Below, one piece after another: positions 34,732 to 42,759 of a stretch of DNA of 64,000 nt. Numbering within the stretch: position 1 is the stretch's first letter; each line of letters begins with the position of its first letter. The stretch covers positions 1-64,000 of the IMG/VR virus record IMGVR_UViG_3300035698_024877; one strand, 5' to 3'. The notes under the pieces were generated by a model. The model was not told where the DNA came from. It ran no database searches and saw nothing but the letters and a program-made list of their open reading frames with translations. The translations under genes and the position numbers were made by a program. This DNA comes from a virus.

Positions 34732-34832
34732 AGAAGCTTGTTAAGGAGATGTATAATTACCTTTATAAATTAAGTGTAATCCTTTATAGATTAAATGAGG
34801 AAAGAAGAGAATGATGATAATAAGAACAGAAA

Positions 34833-35084
34833 ATGATCCCCCCAGGTAATTCTGGAAATAGAGCAAAACCAAGACGAACAGTTGAACGAAATTGTTTAAG
34901 CTGTATAAGTTGGGTTTTAAAAATTACAAAACCGAAATATGGATTATGTGGTAATTGTTATAAATATGGAAAGCATCGTTTTACTACTGGTTTTTATCGT
35001 TGTGATAATTTTAAAGTAAGTCCTTTAGCTATACAATTACTTCAAAAAGCATATTATGATACAACTAATTTACTTCCTGAATAA
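34833..35084 (+). CDS. Small Cys-rich protein
   Basis: 83 residues: CLSC near 21, CGNC near 37 and YRCDNF near 55, the CxxC...C...C pattern seen in other small proteins here. Probably zinc-binding. Confidence 0.58.
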   Translation: MIPPGNSGNRAKPRRTVERNCLSCISWVLKITKPKYGLCGNCYKYGKHRFTTGFYRCDNFKVSPLAIQLLQKAYYDTTNLLPE

Positions 35085-35154
35085 GGAAGAACGACATTAA
35101 AAGAATAAGAAGATTAATTGAAAACTTTTAACTTTATAAAAAGGAGAAATAGCT

Positions 35155-35799
35155 ATGGTTATGCTAGGTAGCTGGTGCCCACAAGAGTATATAATATTAA
35201 GTGAGGAAGAAGAGAAGATAGCAAAAAAGCTTGGCTTTGAGCATGAGCAGTCAATGTCTCCTCCTTTTAAAGATGATCCTTGGTGGTTCTATAATATTTA
35301 TGATGAAGAAAGTAGTATTATAGAACCACCTTCTTATCACTCTATTGAAGTTAGAAAGCGCATAAGAGAAGCTAAATTAATAGCTGAGAGATTAAAAGAT
35401 TCCAGTTGCGAGATTTTGAGAAATGATTCAGATAAATTAAAGCTTGTAGCAAAAGCATTAGGATTTGAAGGCATTAGAAATTGCTATGTTTTGAAAGGGC
35501 AATCATTTTGGGTCCAAAAAGATAAGTTTAAAGATTATCTTCTTACTAATGAAGGTGAAACGGCTATGAGAGATTGGTTTTTAAAACAAGGATTTAATGC
35601 TTTTGGTGCATCTTTTATAATTCATGAAGAGTTATGGGTATATAATTTCAATATGCATAAAGCAAATGCAATAATAGAAAAATATATCGCGGGTGTTGGT
35701 ACAACTTTTGCAAAAGCTTTACTTGATTGCTTTATTAAATTTTTGGAAGAAGGTGCACGTACTCCTTTATTACCGTTTGGTTTGAAAAATAATAATTAA
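35155..35799 (+). CDS. ABA-sandwich-like phage protein with N-terminal extension
   Basis: 214 residues. The C-terminal 120 match a domain found again at 38524, 39301, 52887 and 53384: a start like KLxLVAKALGF, a middle YLL[TS]xEG, and an end GTTxxxALLDxxIKFLE. The layout resembles the Phage ABA sandwich (BC1872-like) family. The N-terminal 90 residues are unique. Function unknown. AAAAGGAG lies upstream. Confidence 0.65.
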   Translation: MVMLGSWCPQEYIILSEEEEKIAKKLGFEHEQSMSPPFKDDPWWFYNIYDEESSIIEPPSYHSIEVRKRIREAKLIAERLKDSSCEILRNDSDKLKLVAKALGFEGIRNCYVLKGQSFWVQKDKFKDYLLTNEGETAMRDWFLKQGFNAFGASFIIHEELWVYNFNMHKANAIIEKYIAGVGTTFAKALLDCFIKFLEEGARTPLLPFGLKNNN

Positions 35800-35815
35800 T
35801 TATTTCATAAAACTA

Positions 35816-35836
35816 TTTTTAAAATATAATAAAGTA
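35816..35836 (+). promoter_or_regulatory. Promoter-like box overlapped by an inverted repeat
   Basis: TTTTAAAATATAATAAAGTA with one extra leading T. An 11-base inverted repeat, AATAAAGTATA (35828-35838) and TATACTTTATT (35845-35855), overlaps its downstream end. Confidence 0.6.
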
Positions 35837-35867
35837 TAGAGTAATATACTTTATTGAGGTGAATAAA

Positions 35868-36077
35868 ATGAATAAGATTAGAACGTGGTGGTGGCGATTT
35901 GAGGTAAAAAAATACTTTAGTTGGGGATGGTGGGCACAAGAAATAGCATGGGTTTTGCCAGAGCTGATACTATATGAGGTGATGGTAAGAGTGTCGTCAA
36001 TGGCTATGGACGATGGATATTTTAATGTTACCTATGAAGAGCTGTTGCGTGGATTGAGAAAACATTTTGACAAATAA
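35868..36077 (+). CDS. Small Trp-rich protein
   Basis: 69 residues with WWWRFE and WGWWAQEIAW near the start. First gene after the promoter-like box; TGAGGTG site. Unrecognised. Confidence 0.6.
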   Translation: MNKIRTWWWRFEVKKYFSWGWWAQEIAWVLPELILYEVMVRVSSMAMDDGYFNVTYEELLRGLRKHFDK

Positions 36078-36095
36078 AATAGAGTAGAAAGTGAG

Positions 36096-36170
36096 ACCTA
36101 AATAGTTTATATGGTAAAATGCCCGTGTCGAAAAATGAGGGAGTTGTTGGTTCGAACCCAACTTTAGGTC
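36096..36170 (+). tRNA. tRNA-like gene with irregular anticodon arm
   Basis: Acceptor ACCTAAA (36096-36102) pairs with TTTAGGT (36163-36169). The D arm is GTTT/AAAT with an ATATGGTA loop. The T arm GTTGG-TTCGAAC-CCAAC is perfect. The anticodon arm is abnormal: only CCC/GGG pair cleanly around GTGTCGAAAAATGA, so the anticodon (GTC for Asp, or TCG) is uncertain. The acceptor helix can extend outward to 12 base pairs (36091-36102 with 36163-36174). CCA is not encoded at the usual place. It may be a decaying tRNA or a tRNA mimic. Confidence 0.6.
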
Positions 36171-36198
36171 TCACCATTGATTTAATTAGAGGTATTAA

Positions 36199-36576
36199 AT
36201 GAAATATCAAACTTATTGGGAATTCATAGAAAGACCAAAGAGAAAAGCAGCTTTTTTTTTCAGGAAAATGTTGGGCATAGAATTCTCTAATGCAAAGTCA
36301 ATTCAAAAGTTTGTTGATAAGCATAGGGGAGAATTATTGTGGCAAACACCGACTACGATTGTAAAATTGTTAGGTTGGACAGATCAGCACGAAGATGATT
36401 ATTACTGGGTTGTGGCATCTCTCAATGAGGTTTATTTGTCATCATGCGTTGGTAGTTTTTATCCATTAAAAAAAATGGGTTGGCCTTATAAGTTAGCCGA
36501 ACAACAATTTGATATGAGTGTGCTCCAAGAGTGGATAGATAAAACAGTAAAAAAAATGGGGGTAATTATAAAATGA
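36199..36576 (+). CDS. Hypothetical protein
   Basis: 125 residues with a basic N-terminus containing an FFFRK segment and a beta-rich centre (DDYYWVVASLNEVYLSSCVG). No family recognised. Confidence 0.6.
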   Translation: MKYQTYWEFIERPKRKAAFFFRKMLGIEFSNAKSIQKFVDKHRGELLWQTPTTIVKLLGWTDQHEDDYYWVVASLNEVYLSSCVGSFYPLKKMGWPYKLAEQQFDMSVLQEWIDKTVKKMGVIIK

Positions 36577-36625
36577 AGGCTGATATTAAAGAAATTAAAA
36601 TTAATTATTTAGAAGGGATGTAGTT

Positions 36626-36859
36626 ATGGATAAATATGAATATGAACCATTAAGAAAGTATTATAAAAAAATCCCCCTTACAGAAGAAGAAATGGATACT
36701 GTAAATGATTACTATCATATTTGTAGAGATAATCTTGGAGTAGAACTTAGAACTTACCGTTATTTAAATCATACTGATATGTGGACAAGAATTTGCAAGA
36801 CTATACATAATTATTTTTCCTACTTAGGCTATCTTTATGGTTCTTGGGAAACTAAATAA
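36626..36859 (+). CDS. Hypothetical protein
   Basis: 77 residues, Tyr-rich and helical. AGAAGGGATG ribosome region. Unrecognised. Confidence 0.58.
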   Translation: MDKYEYEPLRKYYKKIPLTEEEMDTVNDYYHICRDNLGVELRTYRYLNHTDMWTRICKTIHNYFSYLGYLYGSWETK

Positions 36860-36871
36860 AAGGAATTAAAA

Positions 36872-37270
36872 ATGAAAAAGTCTGTTGAGAAATCCATGGA
36901 AAGATTTGAAGAAATGAGTAGAGAGGCTAAAAGGTGGGATAAGTATAAGACGTGGGCTTTGTTTGGAATTATGATAGCGATAATTTTGGGGGTCTTGGTC
37001 TTAGCTTTATTTGTTTTATCACCATCAGTCGCAAAAGCTGAAGAGTGCGTATGTAAATTGTATGAATATCAACAAGTATATTATTATTCTCCGGCGTATC
37101 ATAGAAATGGTGAAAGGAAAAACATGGATGAAAGTATAAATGAAGTGGTAAGAACTGGTTGGAAAGTACACACAATATTTATCTTTAGCGATAGACGAGT
37201 AGGAGGGAGTCATCCAAGTGTATGTGGTTTTGTTATGTATCGAAAATGCATTAAATGGCATTGCAAATAA
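36872..37270 (+). CDS. Single-span membrane protein with outward Cys-containing domain
   Basis: 132 residues: a charged N-terminal helix (1-28), a membrane segment (about 30-52), then a segment beginning VAKAEECVCK and a domain with paired Cys near the C-terminus. The topology suggests an anchored extracytoplasmic domain. Confidence 0.62.
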   Translation: MKKSVEKSMERFEEMSREAKRWDKYKTWALFGIMIAIILGVLVLALFVLSPSVAKAEECVCKLYEYQQVYYYSPAYHRNGERKNMDESINEVVRTGWKVHTIFIFSDRRVGGSHPSVCGFVMYRKCIKWHCK

Positions 37271-37282
37271 AAGGAATTAAAA

Positions 37283-37462
37283 ATGAAAACTACAGAAGAA
37301 ATAATTTCAGCTATGGAAAATAGTATTGCATGGTATTACAAGGAGGCTTTTAAGCCCGAAAATATGACTGAAATTGATTTTCTAAACTTGTCATGCGTTC
37401 ACCCTGAATATCGTGGCAGGATTCTTGAATTAGAAGAGTTTTTAGAATGGATAAAAGAATGA
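37283..37462 (+). CDS. Small acidic protein
   Basis: 59 residues, helical, acidic. AAAGGAATT lies upstream; it overlaps the next small ORF. Unrecognised. Confidence 0.52.
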   Translation: MKTTEEIISAMENSIAWYYKEAFKPENMTEIDFLNLSCVHPEYRGRILELEEFLEWIKE

Positions 37463-37536
37463 ATAATGAACATATATTTGATGATTTGAGTGAAATGAAG
37501 AGTGCCTTAAAAGAAAAGAATATAAATAACATTTAA
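37459..37536 (+). CDS. Very small ORF
   Basis: 25 residues (MNNEHIFDDLSEMK and onward), start overlapping the preceding stop. Possible coupled micropeptide; weak evidence. Confidence 0.3.
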   Translation: MNNEHIFDDLSEMKSALKEKNINNI

Positions 37537-37544
37537 AAGGAAAT

Positions 37545-37805
37545 TTGACAAAGATGATAGACTATTTTCTTGAGAAAAGAGAAAGGCGAGAGATGGTGGT
37601 TAAGGACTTAGTAGAACAGGGGATAAGCAAGGCGCTACAACAAATTACTACGCTGAATGGAAATGGGTCAACTATCATTATACAAAAATTAGTAGTCAAT
37701 TTAGGGTATGCAGATTCTACTGGGGGGAGTTCAGTTATAGTTGGCGAAAATACAGTAGAGCATGGTGGGGTTGTTACTGATTGTCAAAATTATGGGGATA
37801 AATAA
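37545..37805 (+). CDS. Hypothetical protein with beta-rich C-terminus
   Basis: 86 residues from a TTG at good distance from AAAAGG; the ATG at 37554 is the alternative. The second half is Gly/Val-rich (GNGSTIIIQKLVVNLGYADS), perhaps a beta-helix-like strand repeat. Confidence 0.55.
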   Translation: MTKMIDYFLEKRERREMVVKDLVEQGISKALQQITTLNGNGSTIIIQKLVVNLGYADSTGGSSVIVGENTVEHGGVVTDCQNYGDK

Positions 37806-37806
37806 A

Positions 37807-38058
37807 ATGGAAAAAGCAAACATTGAGGGATTTCTTAAAAACTACGAAAGCGTAATAACCGCACTAAATGGGTCGAAAGCAAACGGTGATTTAGAAGCTG
37901 TGGCATTGGCTGGAGCTTGTATTTATACAATTGCACAAATGAACTATCAAGCCTCCGATGAATTTATCGATGGGGTTAGAAAAATGGTCAAGGAGATGTT
38001 AGGAGACGAGCTTGGCCACCTTAAAGGAATAGTTGATTTAATGCTTTTAAAAATGTAA
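37807..38058 (+). CDS. Helical hypothetical protein
   Basis: 83 residues, helical, one base after the previous stop. Unrecognised. Confidence 0.58.
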   Translation: MEKANIEGFLKNYESVITALNGSKANGDLEAVALAGACIYTIAQMNYQASDEFIDGVRKMVKEMLGDELGHLKGIVDLMLLKM

Positions 38059-38071
38059 ATAGGATAAAAGA

Positions 38072-38211
38072 ATGAATAAAAGATTAACGTTATTGATAAT
38101 TGTTTTGGGGTTCGTATTGTATAGCTGGGGGTTTTTCTTGGGGGAGTAATTGCTGGATGCCTTTACGTCTATATTGCTTTGACATTATTACAAATAGTAA
38201 CATGTGGTTAA
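38072..38211 (+). pseudogene. Two-helix membrane protein split by a frameshift in a G5 run
   Basis: The first frame gives MNKRLTLLIIVLGFVLYSWG and stops at 38147-38149. Shifting frame by -1 at GGGGG (about 38140-38145) continues to GVIAGCLYVYIALTLLQIVT and stops at 38209-38211. Together they form a plausible 46-residue protein with two membrane helices. One missing G would explain it. Confidence 0.5.
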
Positions 38212-38212
38212 A

Positions 38213-38524
38213 ATGAAAAAATCTTCTTGTGAAACTTGTATACATGCTTATAACGTTGAAGGAAAAGCACATTCCAAGTTTTGTAGAATACAAGGGAAAA
38301 CTTATTGGTCAAGTACGGAAAGAACTACGTGCTATAAATATGAAGCGCAAAGTATCCCTATTTACCAAAAAACAGCAGAAGAAATAGTTAAAAAAATAGA
38401 GGAGTGCATTACACTTCTTGAGCATAAAAAATTAGAGGATGGTAATAGTCTTTTAATAGCTGAACCTTTGAAATGGTTTAATGATTTATTAGAATGGGTA
38501 AAAATAAATGAAGAGGTAAACTAA
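38213..38524 (+). CDS. Small Cys-rich protein with helical tail
   Basis: 103 residues: CETC near 6, FCRI near 24 and CYKY near 40, the CxxC...C...C pattern, then a helical C-terminal half. Overlaps the next gene by one base. Confidence 0.6.
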   Translation: MKKSSCETCIHAYNVEGKAHSKFCRIQGKTYWSSTERTTCYKYEAQSIPIYQKTAEEIVKKIEECITLLEHKKLEDGNSLLIAEPLKWFNDLLEWVKINEEVN

Positions 38525-38946
38525 TGGAAGCTACTAAAATAGAAATTGATAAGTTGACTAAATGGCTGAATATTGATTATTGGGGTAATTATTATTATAT
38601 CCCTATAGGTGGATTTAAAGCTGATGGAGTTAAAAAATGGCTACATACAAGAGAGGGATCCATGCATATATTAGAAGCTTTTTGGAGAGATAATGTGGAT
38701 TTTATTTCCATTATCAGAACTGGGTGGGTAGGGAAACCAGAAAAAGAGCTTATTCATGTAGGAGTTGATGTCTTATATGGATCAAGTAGAACATCTACTT
38801 TTGTTAAAAAAATGAGAGATGTATGGCAGGCATTAGGTGGAGGGCAATGGAATTGGCTACCAGTGGCGCAAGCAGAGGCAAAAACACTTTCAAGTGCTAT
38901 ATATAAAGCAGCTATAAATTATTTAGAAGAGGGAGATGAGATATAA
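38524..38946 (+). CDS. ABA-sandwich-like phage protein
   Basis: 140 residues. The order of elements (short N-terminal helix, strands with aromatic residues, HTREGSMHILEAF, then EAKTLSSAIYKAAINYLEEGD) parallels 35155, 39301, 52887 and 53384. Function unknown. Confidence 0.62.
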   Translation: MEATKIEIDKLTKWLNIDYWGNYYYIPIGGFKADGVKKWLHTREGSMHILEAFWRDNVDFISIIRTGWVGKPEKELIHVGVDVLYGSSRTSTFVKKMRDVWQALGGGQWNWLPVAQAEAKTLSSAIYKAAINYLEEGDEI

Positions 38947-38951
38947 TGAGT
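38927..38951 (+). repeat. 25-base direct repeat, left copy
   Basis: AAGAGGGAGATGAGATATAA plus TGAGT, spanning the junction of two genes. An identical copy lies at 39248-39272, after the intervening gene. Confidence 0.65.
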
Positions 38952-39236
38952 AGCTTACCACCAGTACGATGCGGAAATTGTTTTTATTGGAGACGGAGGC
39001 ATGGGTACCTAACCTGTGGTGGCATAGACAATGTTGGCATTTGTTTTTACCCTGCTTATACTTGTAAGTTATATCGAGGGAGCACTAATAAAGATGTAAA
39101 GTGGTTTTGGTTTTCTGAGTTAGGGCATTATGATACAGGCTGTGATCATTTCTTATTTGAGCCTTGGGTATTAGGTAGGTGGGGTTGGATAACTAAATTT
39201 AGAGCATGGTTTGCCTGGCAATTAAATGGGAAATAA
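38946..39236 (+). CDS. Small Cys/Trp-rich protein
   Basis: 96 residues: CGNC near 9, CGG near 23 and CFYPAYTC near 32, with many Trp. Member of the CxxC...C...C small-protein group. Bounded by the 25-base direct repeats. Confidence 0.6.
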   Translation: MSSLPPVRCGNCFYWRRRHGYLTCGGIDNVGICFYPAYTCKLYRGSTNKDVKWFWFSELGHYDTGCDHFLFEPWVLGRWGWITKFRAWFAWQLNGK

Positions 39237-39247
39237 AGATTGCTTAT

Positions 39248-39272
39248 AAGAGGGAGATGAGATATAATGAGT
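39248..39272 (+). repeat. 25-base direct repeat, right copy
   Basis: Identical to 38927-38951. It ends in an ATGAGT that opens only a 13-codon stub (39267-39308), suggesting a past tandem duplication of the 39-kb gene followed by deletion. Confidence 0.65.
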
Positions 39273-39300
39273 TTTGTAGAATTACGAAAAGAGGTAATCA

Positions 39301-39657
39301 ATGGTTAAACCTACAGAGAAGCAATTAAAGGCAGTGGCTAAGGCGTTGGATGTAAAAATAAGAGAACCCCTTCCCTACATTTATCTTCCAAAAAGAAACC
39401 AATTTTGGAAGAAGAAAAAGGAGTTTTCGGATTGGCTTCTATCCCCCGAAGGTGAGCGAGAGATAAAGGATTATTTGGTAGGTGATCGCCACGGCCTTCT
39501 CTCGGTTTATTATAATAAGGCGTTTTACGCTGATTGGGGAGTAAAAATAAAGATTCACGAGATTCCTACTTTAATTGAAATAACAGGTAGTGGCACGACA
39601 ATGCAAGAGGCTCTATTAGATGCCATGATCAAACATTTGGAGACAACCAATGGCTGA
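39301..39657 (+). CDS. ABA-sandwich-like phage protein
   Basis: 118 residues: KQLKAVAKALDV, DWLLSPEGE and GSGTTMQEALLDAMIKHLE. Close in pattern to 52887. Overlaps the next gene by eight bases. Confidence 0.65.
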   Translation: MVKPTEKQLKAVAKALDVKIREPLPYIYLPKRNQFWKKKKEFSDWLLSPEGEREIKDYLVGDRHGLLSVYYNKAFYADWGVKIKIHEIPTLIEITGSGTTMQEALLDAMIKHLETTNG

Positions 39658-40000
39658 CAAAGAAGTGATAGATGCTATTATTGAGAAGTTTGAGAAGGCG
39701 GATTGTAGGGAGAAGTTTAATGGCAACCTTAATGCTTGGCCCCCATGTTTAGAAATGGGACACAAGATTGATGATAGCTACTCTGTTGCTTTGGAGATAT
39801 GCACAAGGTGTGTAGGTAGATTTAGCACCTTATTGGGAATAAAAAATATTAAAGAGAATTGGAACACTAATTATTGCCTTGACATTAAGGCCGGAGGTCT
39901 TGCCTTTAGAGAGGCGTTAATAAGCGATGACGATAACAAATGGGTAATATTCAGAAAAGCCTATCTCAAAAAACTCAAAGCTAAAAGAGCGAAGATGTAA
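39650..40000 (+). CDS. Hypothetical protein, paralogue of 52352 gene
   Basis: 116 residues. Shares with 52352-52708 the frame PxCLxxG..., EICTRCV/EYCTKCV, CLxIKxxG, and a FRxAYLKxLKAKRA end. Both follow the same gene order next to ABA-sandwich-like genes, so a gene pair was probably duplicated as a block. Confidence 0.62.
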   Translation: MADKEVIDAIIEKFEKADCREKFNGNLNAWPPCLEMGHKIDDSYSVALEICTRCVGRFSTLLGIKNIKENWNTNYCLDIKAGGLAFREALISDDDNKWVIFRKAYLKKLKAKRAKM

Positions 40001-40515
40001 TGCCAGATTTAAGAGAAAAGGACATCCAAAGTTTTATCATGATGTGGAAACGCGGCCGTGGTTTAATCGTCCCTAATATTTATTTAAAATATGGAGAGGC
40101 TGACATTCTTTTTGTAACCAACGCTGGAATTGCCACAGAGTTTGAGATTAAAACATCCTTAAGAGATTTCAAGAATGATAAAAAGAAAACAGTAAAACAT
40201 GGGATGTATGAACACGCATTTGAGAAAAAGGCAGTAAAGCCAGAAGAGCTAATCCCTAATTATTTTGTCTATGTTTTCCCGTCTGATGTTGAAATTCCCA
40301 AAGAAGATATGCCTAAATATTCAGGTGCTTTTAAGGTTACAGATAAGGCTGGGTTGGGTTATTATAATTTCTTTTCCTTTAAAAAAAGCGTTCATATTCA
40401 TAAAACAAAATGTAATTGGGATAAGCTTATCGCCAGAAGTTGTGCTTTTAGAATGGCGGAAATACACCTAAAAAACTTTTATAAGACAAAAGAGGTGGGT
40501 ATGTGTAATGCATGA
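40000..40515 (+). CDS. PD-(D/E)XK-fold nuclease-like protein
   Basis: 171 residues. The sequence EADILFVTNAGIATEFEIK matches the core D-x(n)-E-x-K site of restriction-like nucleases, followed by TSLRDFKNDKKK and an HG. It resembles small repair or restriction-like nucleases. DNA or RNA substrate unknown. Overlaps both neighbours. Confidence 0.68.
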   Translation: MPDLREKDIQSFIMMWKRGRGLIVPNIYLKYGEADILFVTNAGIATEFEIKTSLRDFKNDKKKTVKHGMYEHAFEKKAVKPEELIPNYFVYVFPSDVEIPKEDMPKYSGAFKVTDKAGLGYYNFFSFKKSVHIHKTKCNWDKLIARSCAFRMAEIHLKNFYKTKEVGMCNA

Positions 40516-40735
40516 AGATAAATTTAAAGAAACTCATTTTTTTGTAAATGAGGGATACGCTGAAATCTGTAGGTATTGTGATCACCTTGACACGTCTGAC
40601 GGAGTTTGCGTCCATCCTGACTTAGGTGAGGGCTGTTGTATGGGGATAGAAGAAGGCTTTGGAACTTGTGATGCATTTGATAGTAATGTTAAACGGGCAA
40701 TAAAAGAAAATACAAAAAAATTGGGATGGAAATAA
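40508..40735 (+). CDS. Small Cys-rich protein
   Basis: 75 residues: CRYC near 21, VCVHP, CCMG and TCDAF. CxxC...C...C group, probably metal-binding. Confidence 0.58.
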   Translation: MHEDKFKETHFFVNEGYAEICRYCDHLDTSDGVCVHPDLGEGCCMGIEEGFGTCDAFDSNVKRAIKENTKKLGWK

Positions 40736-41161
40736 ATGAAAATAACAAAAGAGATAATTGAGGAGGCCGAGAAGATACAACACTTGATTGAGATTGAGGA
40801 CGGAGAATATCCACCCATTGGCATGCTTTTGTACAATAAACTCACTGGAGCATTGGGGGCTGCTGGGGCTTTAGGCACAGTAGAGTTTAATGACGGAACG
40901 ATGTTATACGGATTTGAAACTATTTCGGGGGTTAGACTACTTGGAGAATATCTTCGCATTCCCACCCTTGAATGGCTTTTAGGTGAAGTTCGGGGGTTGA
41001 CTGAAGAATATTGTCTGCAAATAAACAAGGAGAATGCCGGGTGTTATGGACAGGTAAATGGCAACACCTTGGATAACCCCGATTTTGAGGAATGGGATTA
41101 CATCCCGTGGATTGCCACCGCCAAGGCTTTAATAGAAATGAGGAGGGAAAAAAATGTATAA
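40736..41161 (+). CDS. Hypothetical protein, paralogue of 44786 gene
   Basis: 141 residues. The MKIT start, the middle PTLEWLL and the ending AKALIEMRREKN are shared with 44786-45181. Function unknown. Confidence 0.6.
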   Translation: MKITKEIIEEAEKIQHLIEIEDGEYPPIGMLLYNKLTGALGAAGALGTVEFNDGTMLYGFETISGVRLLGEYLRIPTLEWLLGEVRGLTEEYCLQINKENAGCYGQVNGNTLDNPDFEEWDYIPWIATAKALIEMRREKNV

Positions 41162-41399
41162 GTTGTATACGATAAAACAGACAAAGGGTAACACAATCGG
41201 CGATAGATCAATGCAGGCACGAAAATTATTAGATGACATGGGGATAGAATATGAACTGGTTGAGACTGACCCCGAAAATGGATGGGAAGATGGTGTTGTT
41301 GTTATGGTCGCAGCTGGGGTTGGTGATACGCCCTGTCTTGTTGACGGCGATTTAAGAATTGAGGGGTATTATGAAATTGAGGCTTATTTTGAGGATTAA
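41154..41399 (+). CDS. Glutaredoxin-like protein
   Basis: 81 residues with a thioredoxin fold by pattern: LYTIKQT, a helix, DDMGIEYELVETDP, a cis-Pro site VGDTPCLV, and a final helix. The active-site CxxC is replaced by QTKG, so redox activity in the usual way is unlikely; a Cys follows the cis-Pro. Confidence 0.68.
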   Translation: MYKLYTIKQTKGNTIGDRSMQARKLLDDMGIEYELVETDPENGWEDGVVVMVAAGVGDTPCLVDGDLRIEGYYEIEAYFED

Positions 41400-41402
41400 A
41401 AA

Positions 41403-41591
41403 ATGAAAGAAGCTGACAAGCAAGAAAAAATGGTGAGTGATTTGGTTGATTACTTTTCCGAGCGTGACAAGCAAATTATTGTAATCATAGAGACAGACAG
41501 AGGATCTATGATTCACGGTAAGGGGTTTGATGAGTGGATTGTTTTTTGGTGTACAAAGATGGCCAACTCGGTTATCAACAAAACAAATTAA
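41403..41591 (+). CDS. Small hypothetical protein
   Basis: 62 residues. A DKQIIVIIETDRGS strand with HGKGF suggests a small alpha/beta fold. Unrecognised. Confidence 0.52.
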   Translation: MKEADKQEKMVSDLVDYFSERDKQIIVIIETDRGSMIHGKGFDEWIVFWCTKMANSVINKTN

Positions 41592-41640
41592 CCTTCGATT
41601 CAGAAAAAAACGGGTGTATAACTTTTGCATAGGAGCAGAT

Positions 41641-41904
41641 ATGGCTAAATTTGAAAAACAATGGGATAGTTTCGATGAGCATATCATAAAAGACGTTAAG
41701 CTTATTGCAATGTCCAGAAATGGAAAGTCCATACTGGTAGAATGGGATGGTAAACAGCATTGGATTCCAAAATCTAAAATATGTGAGGACACAAGAATAG
41801 GTGAACATAAAGATAGAATTGATATTATTTCAAGCGTTGGGGATGTGGGAGATCTTGCTATTCTAACGTATCTTTATAAAGAAAAAGAGGCTGAAAATAA
41901 ATGA
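41641..41904 (+). CDS. Small beta-rich phage protein
   Basis: 87 residues. The section SILVEWDGKQHWIPKSKI follows a pattern common in small phage proteins thought to be SH3-like. TAGGAG lies upstream. The end overlaps the next gene by four bases. Confidence 0.6.
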   Translation: MAKFEKQWDSFDEHIIKDVKLIAMSRNGKSILVEWDGKQHWIPKSKICEDTRIGEHKDRIDIISSVGDVGDLAILTYLYKEKEAENK

Positions 41905-42155
41905 TGTATCCAATAATTTATGGTATAGCTAATTCTGATCATCCTATAGCTGCAGCTATCGGAATACTCACTCTTTGTAGCATAGCTTATTTTTTTATTC
42001 GTTTTGATGATATTAAAAATAGTATTAGAGATAGTGCTATGCAAAAACCAAAGGTAACTAATGAGATGAGTACAAAAGAGTTTTTATTGGTTTTATTTGG
42101 TTTTGTTTTGCTTGGTTCAATAATGGGTTATATTTGTTTGTTTTTTTATTTTTAA
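41901..42155 (+). CDS. Two-span membrane protein
   Basis: 84 residues with hydrophobic helices at about 18-35 and 61-82 and a charged loop between. Unknown. Confidence 0.6.
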   Translation: MMYPIIYGIANSDHPIAAAIGILTLCSIAYFFIRFDDIKNSIRDSAMQKPKVTNEMSTKEFLLVLFGFVLLGSIMGYICLFFYF

Positions 42156-42189
42156 AGAAGTATTTACATTAACGTTTTTAGGAGGATAT

Positions 42190-42696
42190 ATGAAAAACAT
42201 GCTTATTGATATTGATTCAAAGAAATTATCAAGGTGGATTAGGGATAAGAAAAAAGAGAGAAGGGGGAGAAGTGGGGTCGGATATAATTGTTGTCCAAGC
42301 GATTTTCAATCTGGAGTGGTGACTGGGTTTGATCTGGGGATAGACATATTTGTAGAACACATTGCTGATTTAATTATAGACAAGCGAATAGAAGAAGATA
42401 CAGAGGAAAATAAAAATAGAGTGCGGATACATTATGTAAGAGAAAATGGGGAAGTGAAGAAAAGCACCTTTCTCCATTTAGTAATTGTTTATGGGATAGG
42501 ATTAAAGCCTGGAAATAGCGCTTACATTGACGAAGTTAAAAATTTTGCTATAGTTTTTGATGTAGGTGAAATTGTTTTATATAAAATTTTTAAGGCAACT
42601 GATGAGGAGAGTAGGAAGTCTCAAGTGTTATGGTGGAAGAAAATAGATGAGGAAAGCCTCGCTTATTATGGTTGGAAGATAAGGGGGTTTAGATGA
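42190..42696 (+). CDS. Hypothetical protein
   Basis: 168 residues. Basic N-terminal region (RRGRSG), CC near 34, then a mixed alpha/beta body. AGGAGG site. No family recognised. Confidence 0.6.
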   Translation: MKNMLIDIDSKKLSRWIRDKKKERRGRSGVGYNCCPSDFQSGVVTGFDLGIDIFVEHIADLIIDKRIEEDTEENKNRVRIHYVRENGEVKKSTFLHLVIVYGIGLKPGNSAYIDEVKNFAIVFDVGEIVLYKIFKATDEESRKSQVLWWKKIDEESLAYYGWKIRGFR

Positions 42697-42704
42697 AATT
42701 TAAA

Positions 42705-42744
42705 ATTTTATTCTGTATATGGTATTTTAAAATATAATAAAGTA
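42705..42744 (+). promoter_or_regulatory. Extended promoter-like element
   Basis: Same 40-base element as 19883-19922 with three or so changes: ATTTTATTCTGTATATGGTA then TTTTAAAATATAATAAAGTA. The next ATG is 15 bases on. Confidence 0.62.
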
Positions 42745-42759
42745 AGAGGAATTTTATAA

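Noticed and set aside
34572-34814. 80-residue ORF over the hairpin repeat region
   Set aside because: It starts inside the previous gene without a ribosome site and is built largely from the repeats; composition is unlike a real protein.
36028-36210. Minus-strand ORF across 36.1 kb
   Set aside because: It translates the reverse complement of the tRNA-like gene (VGFEPTT is the typical spurious reading of a T arm).
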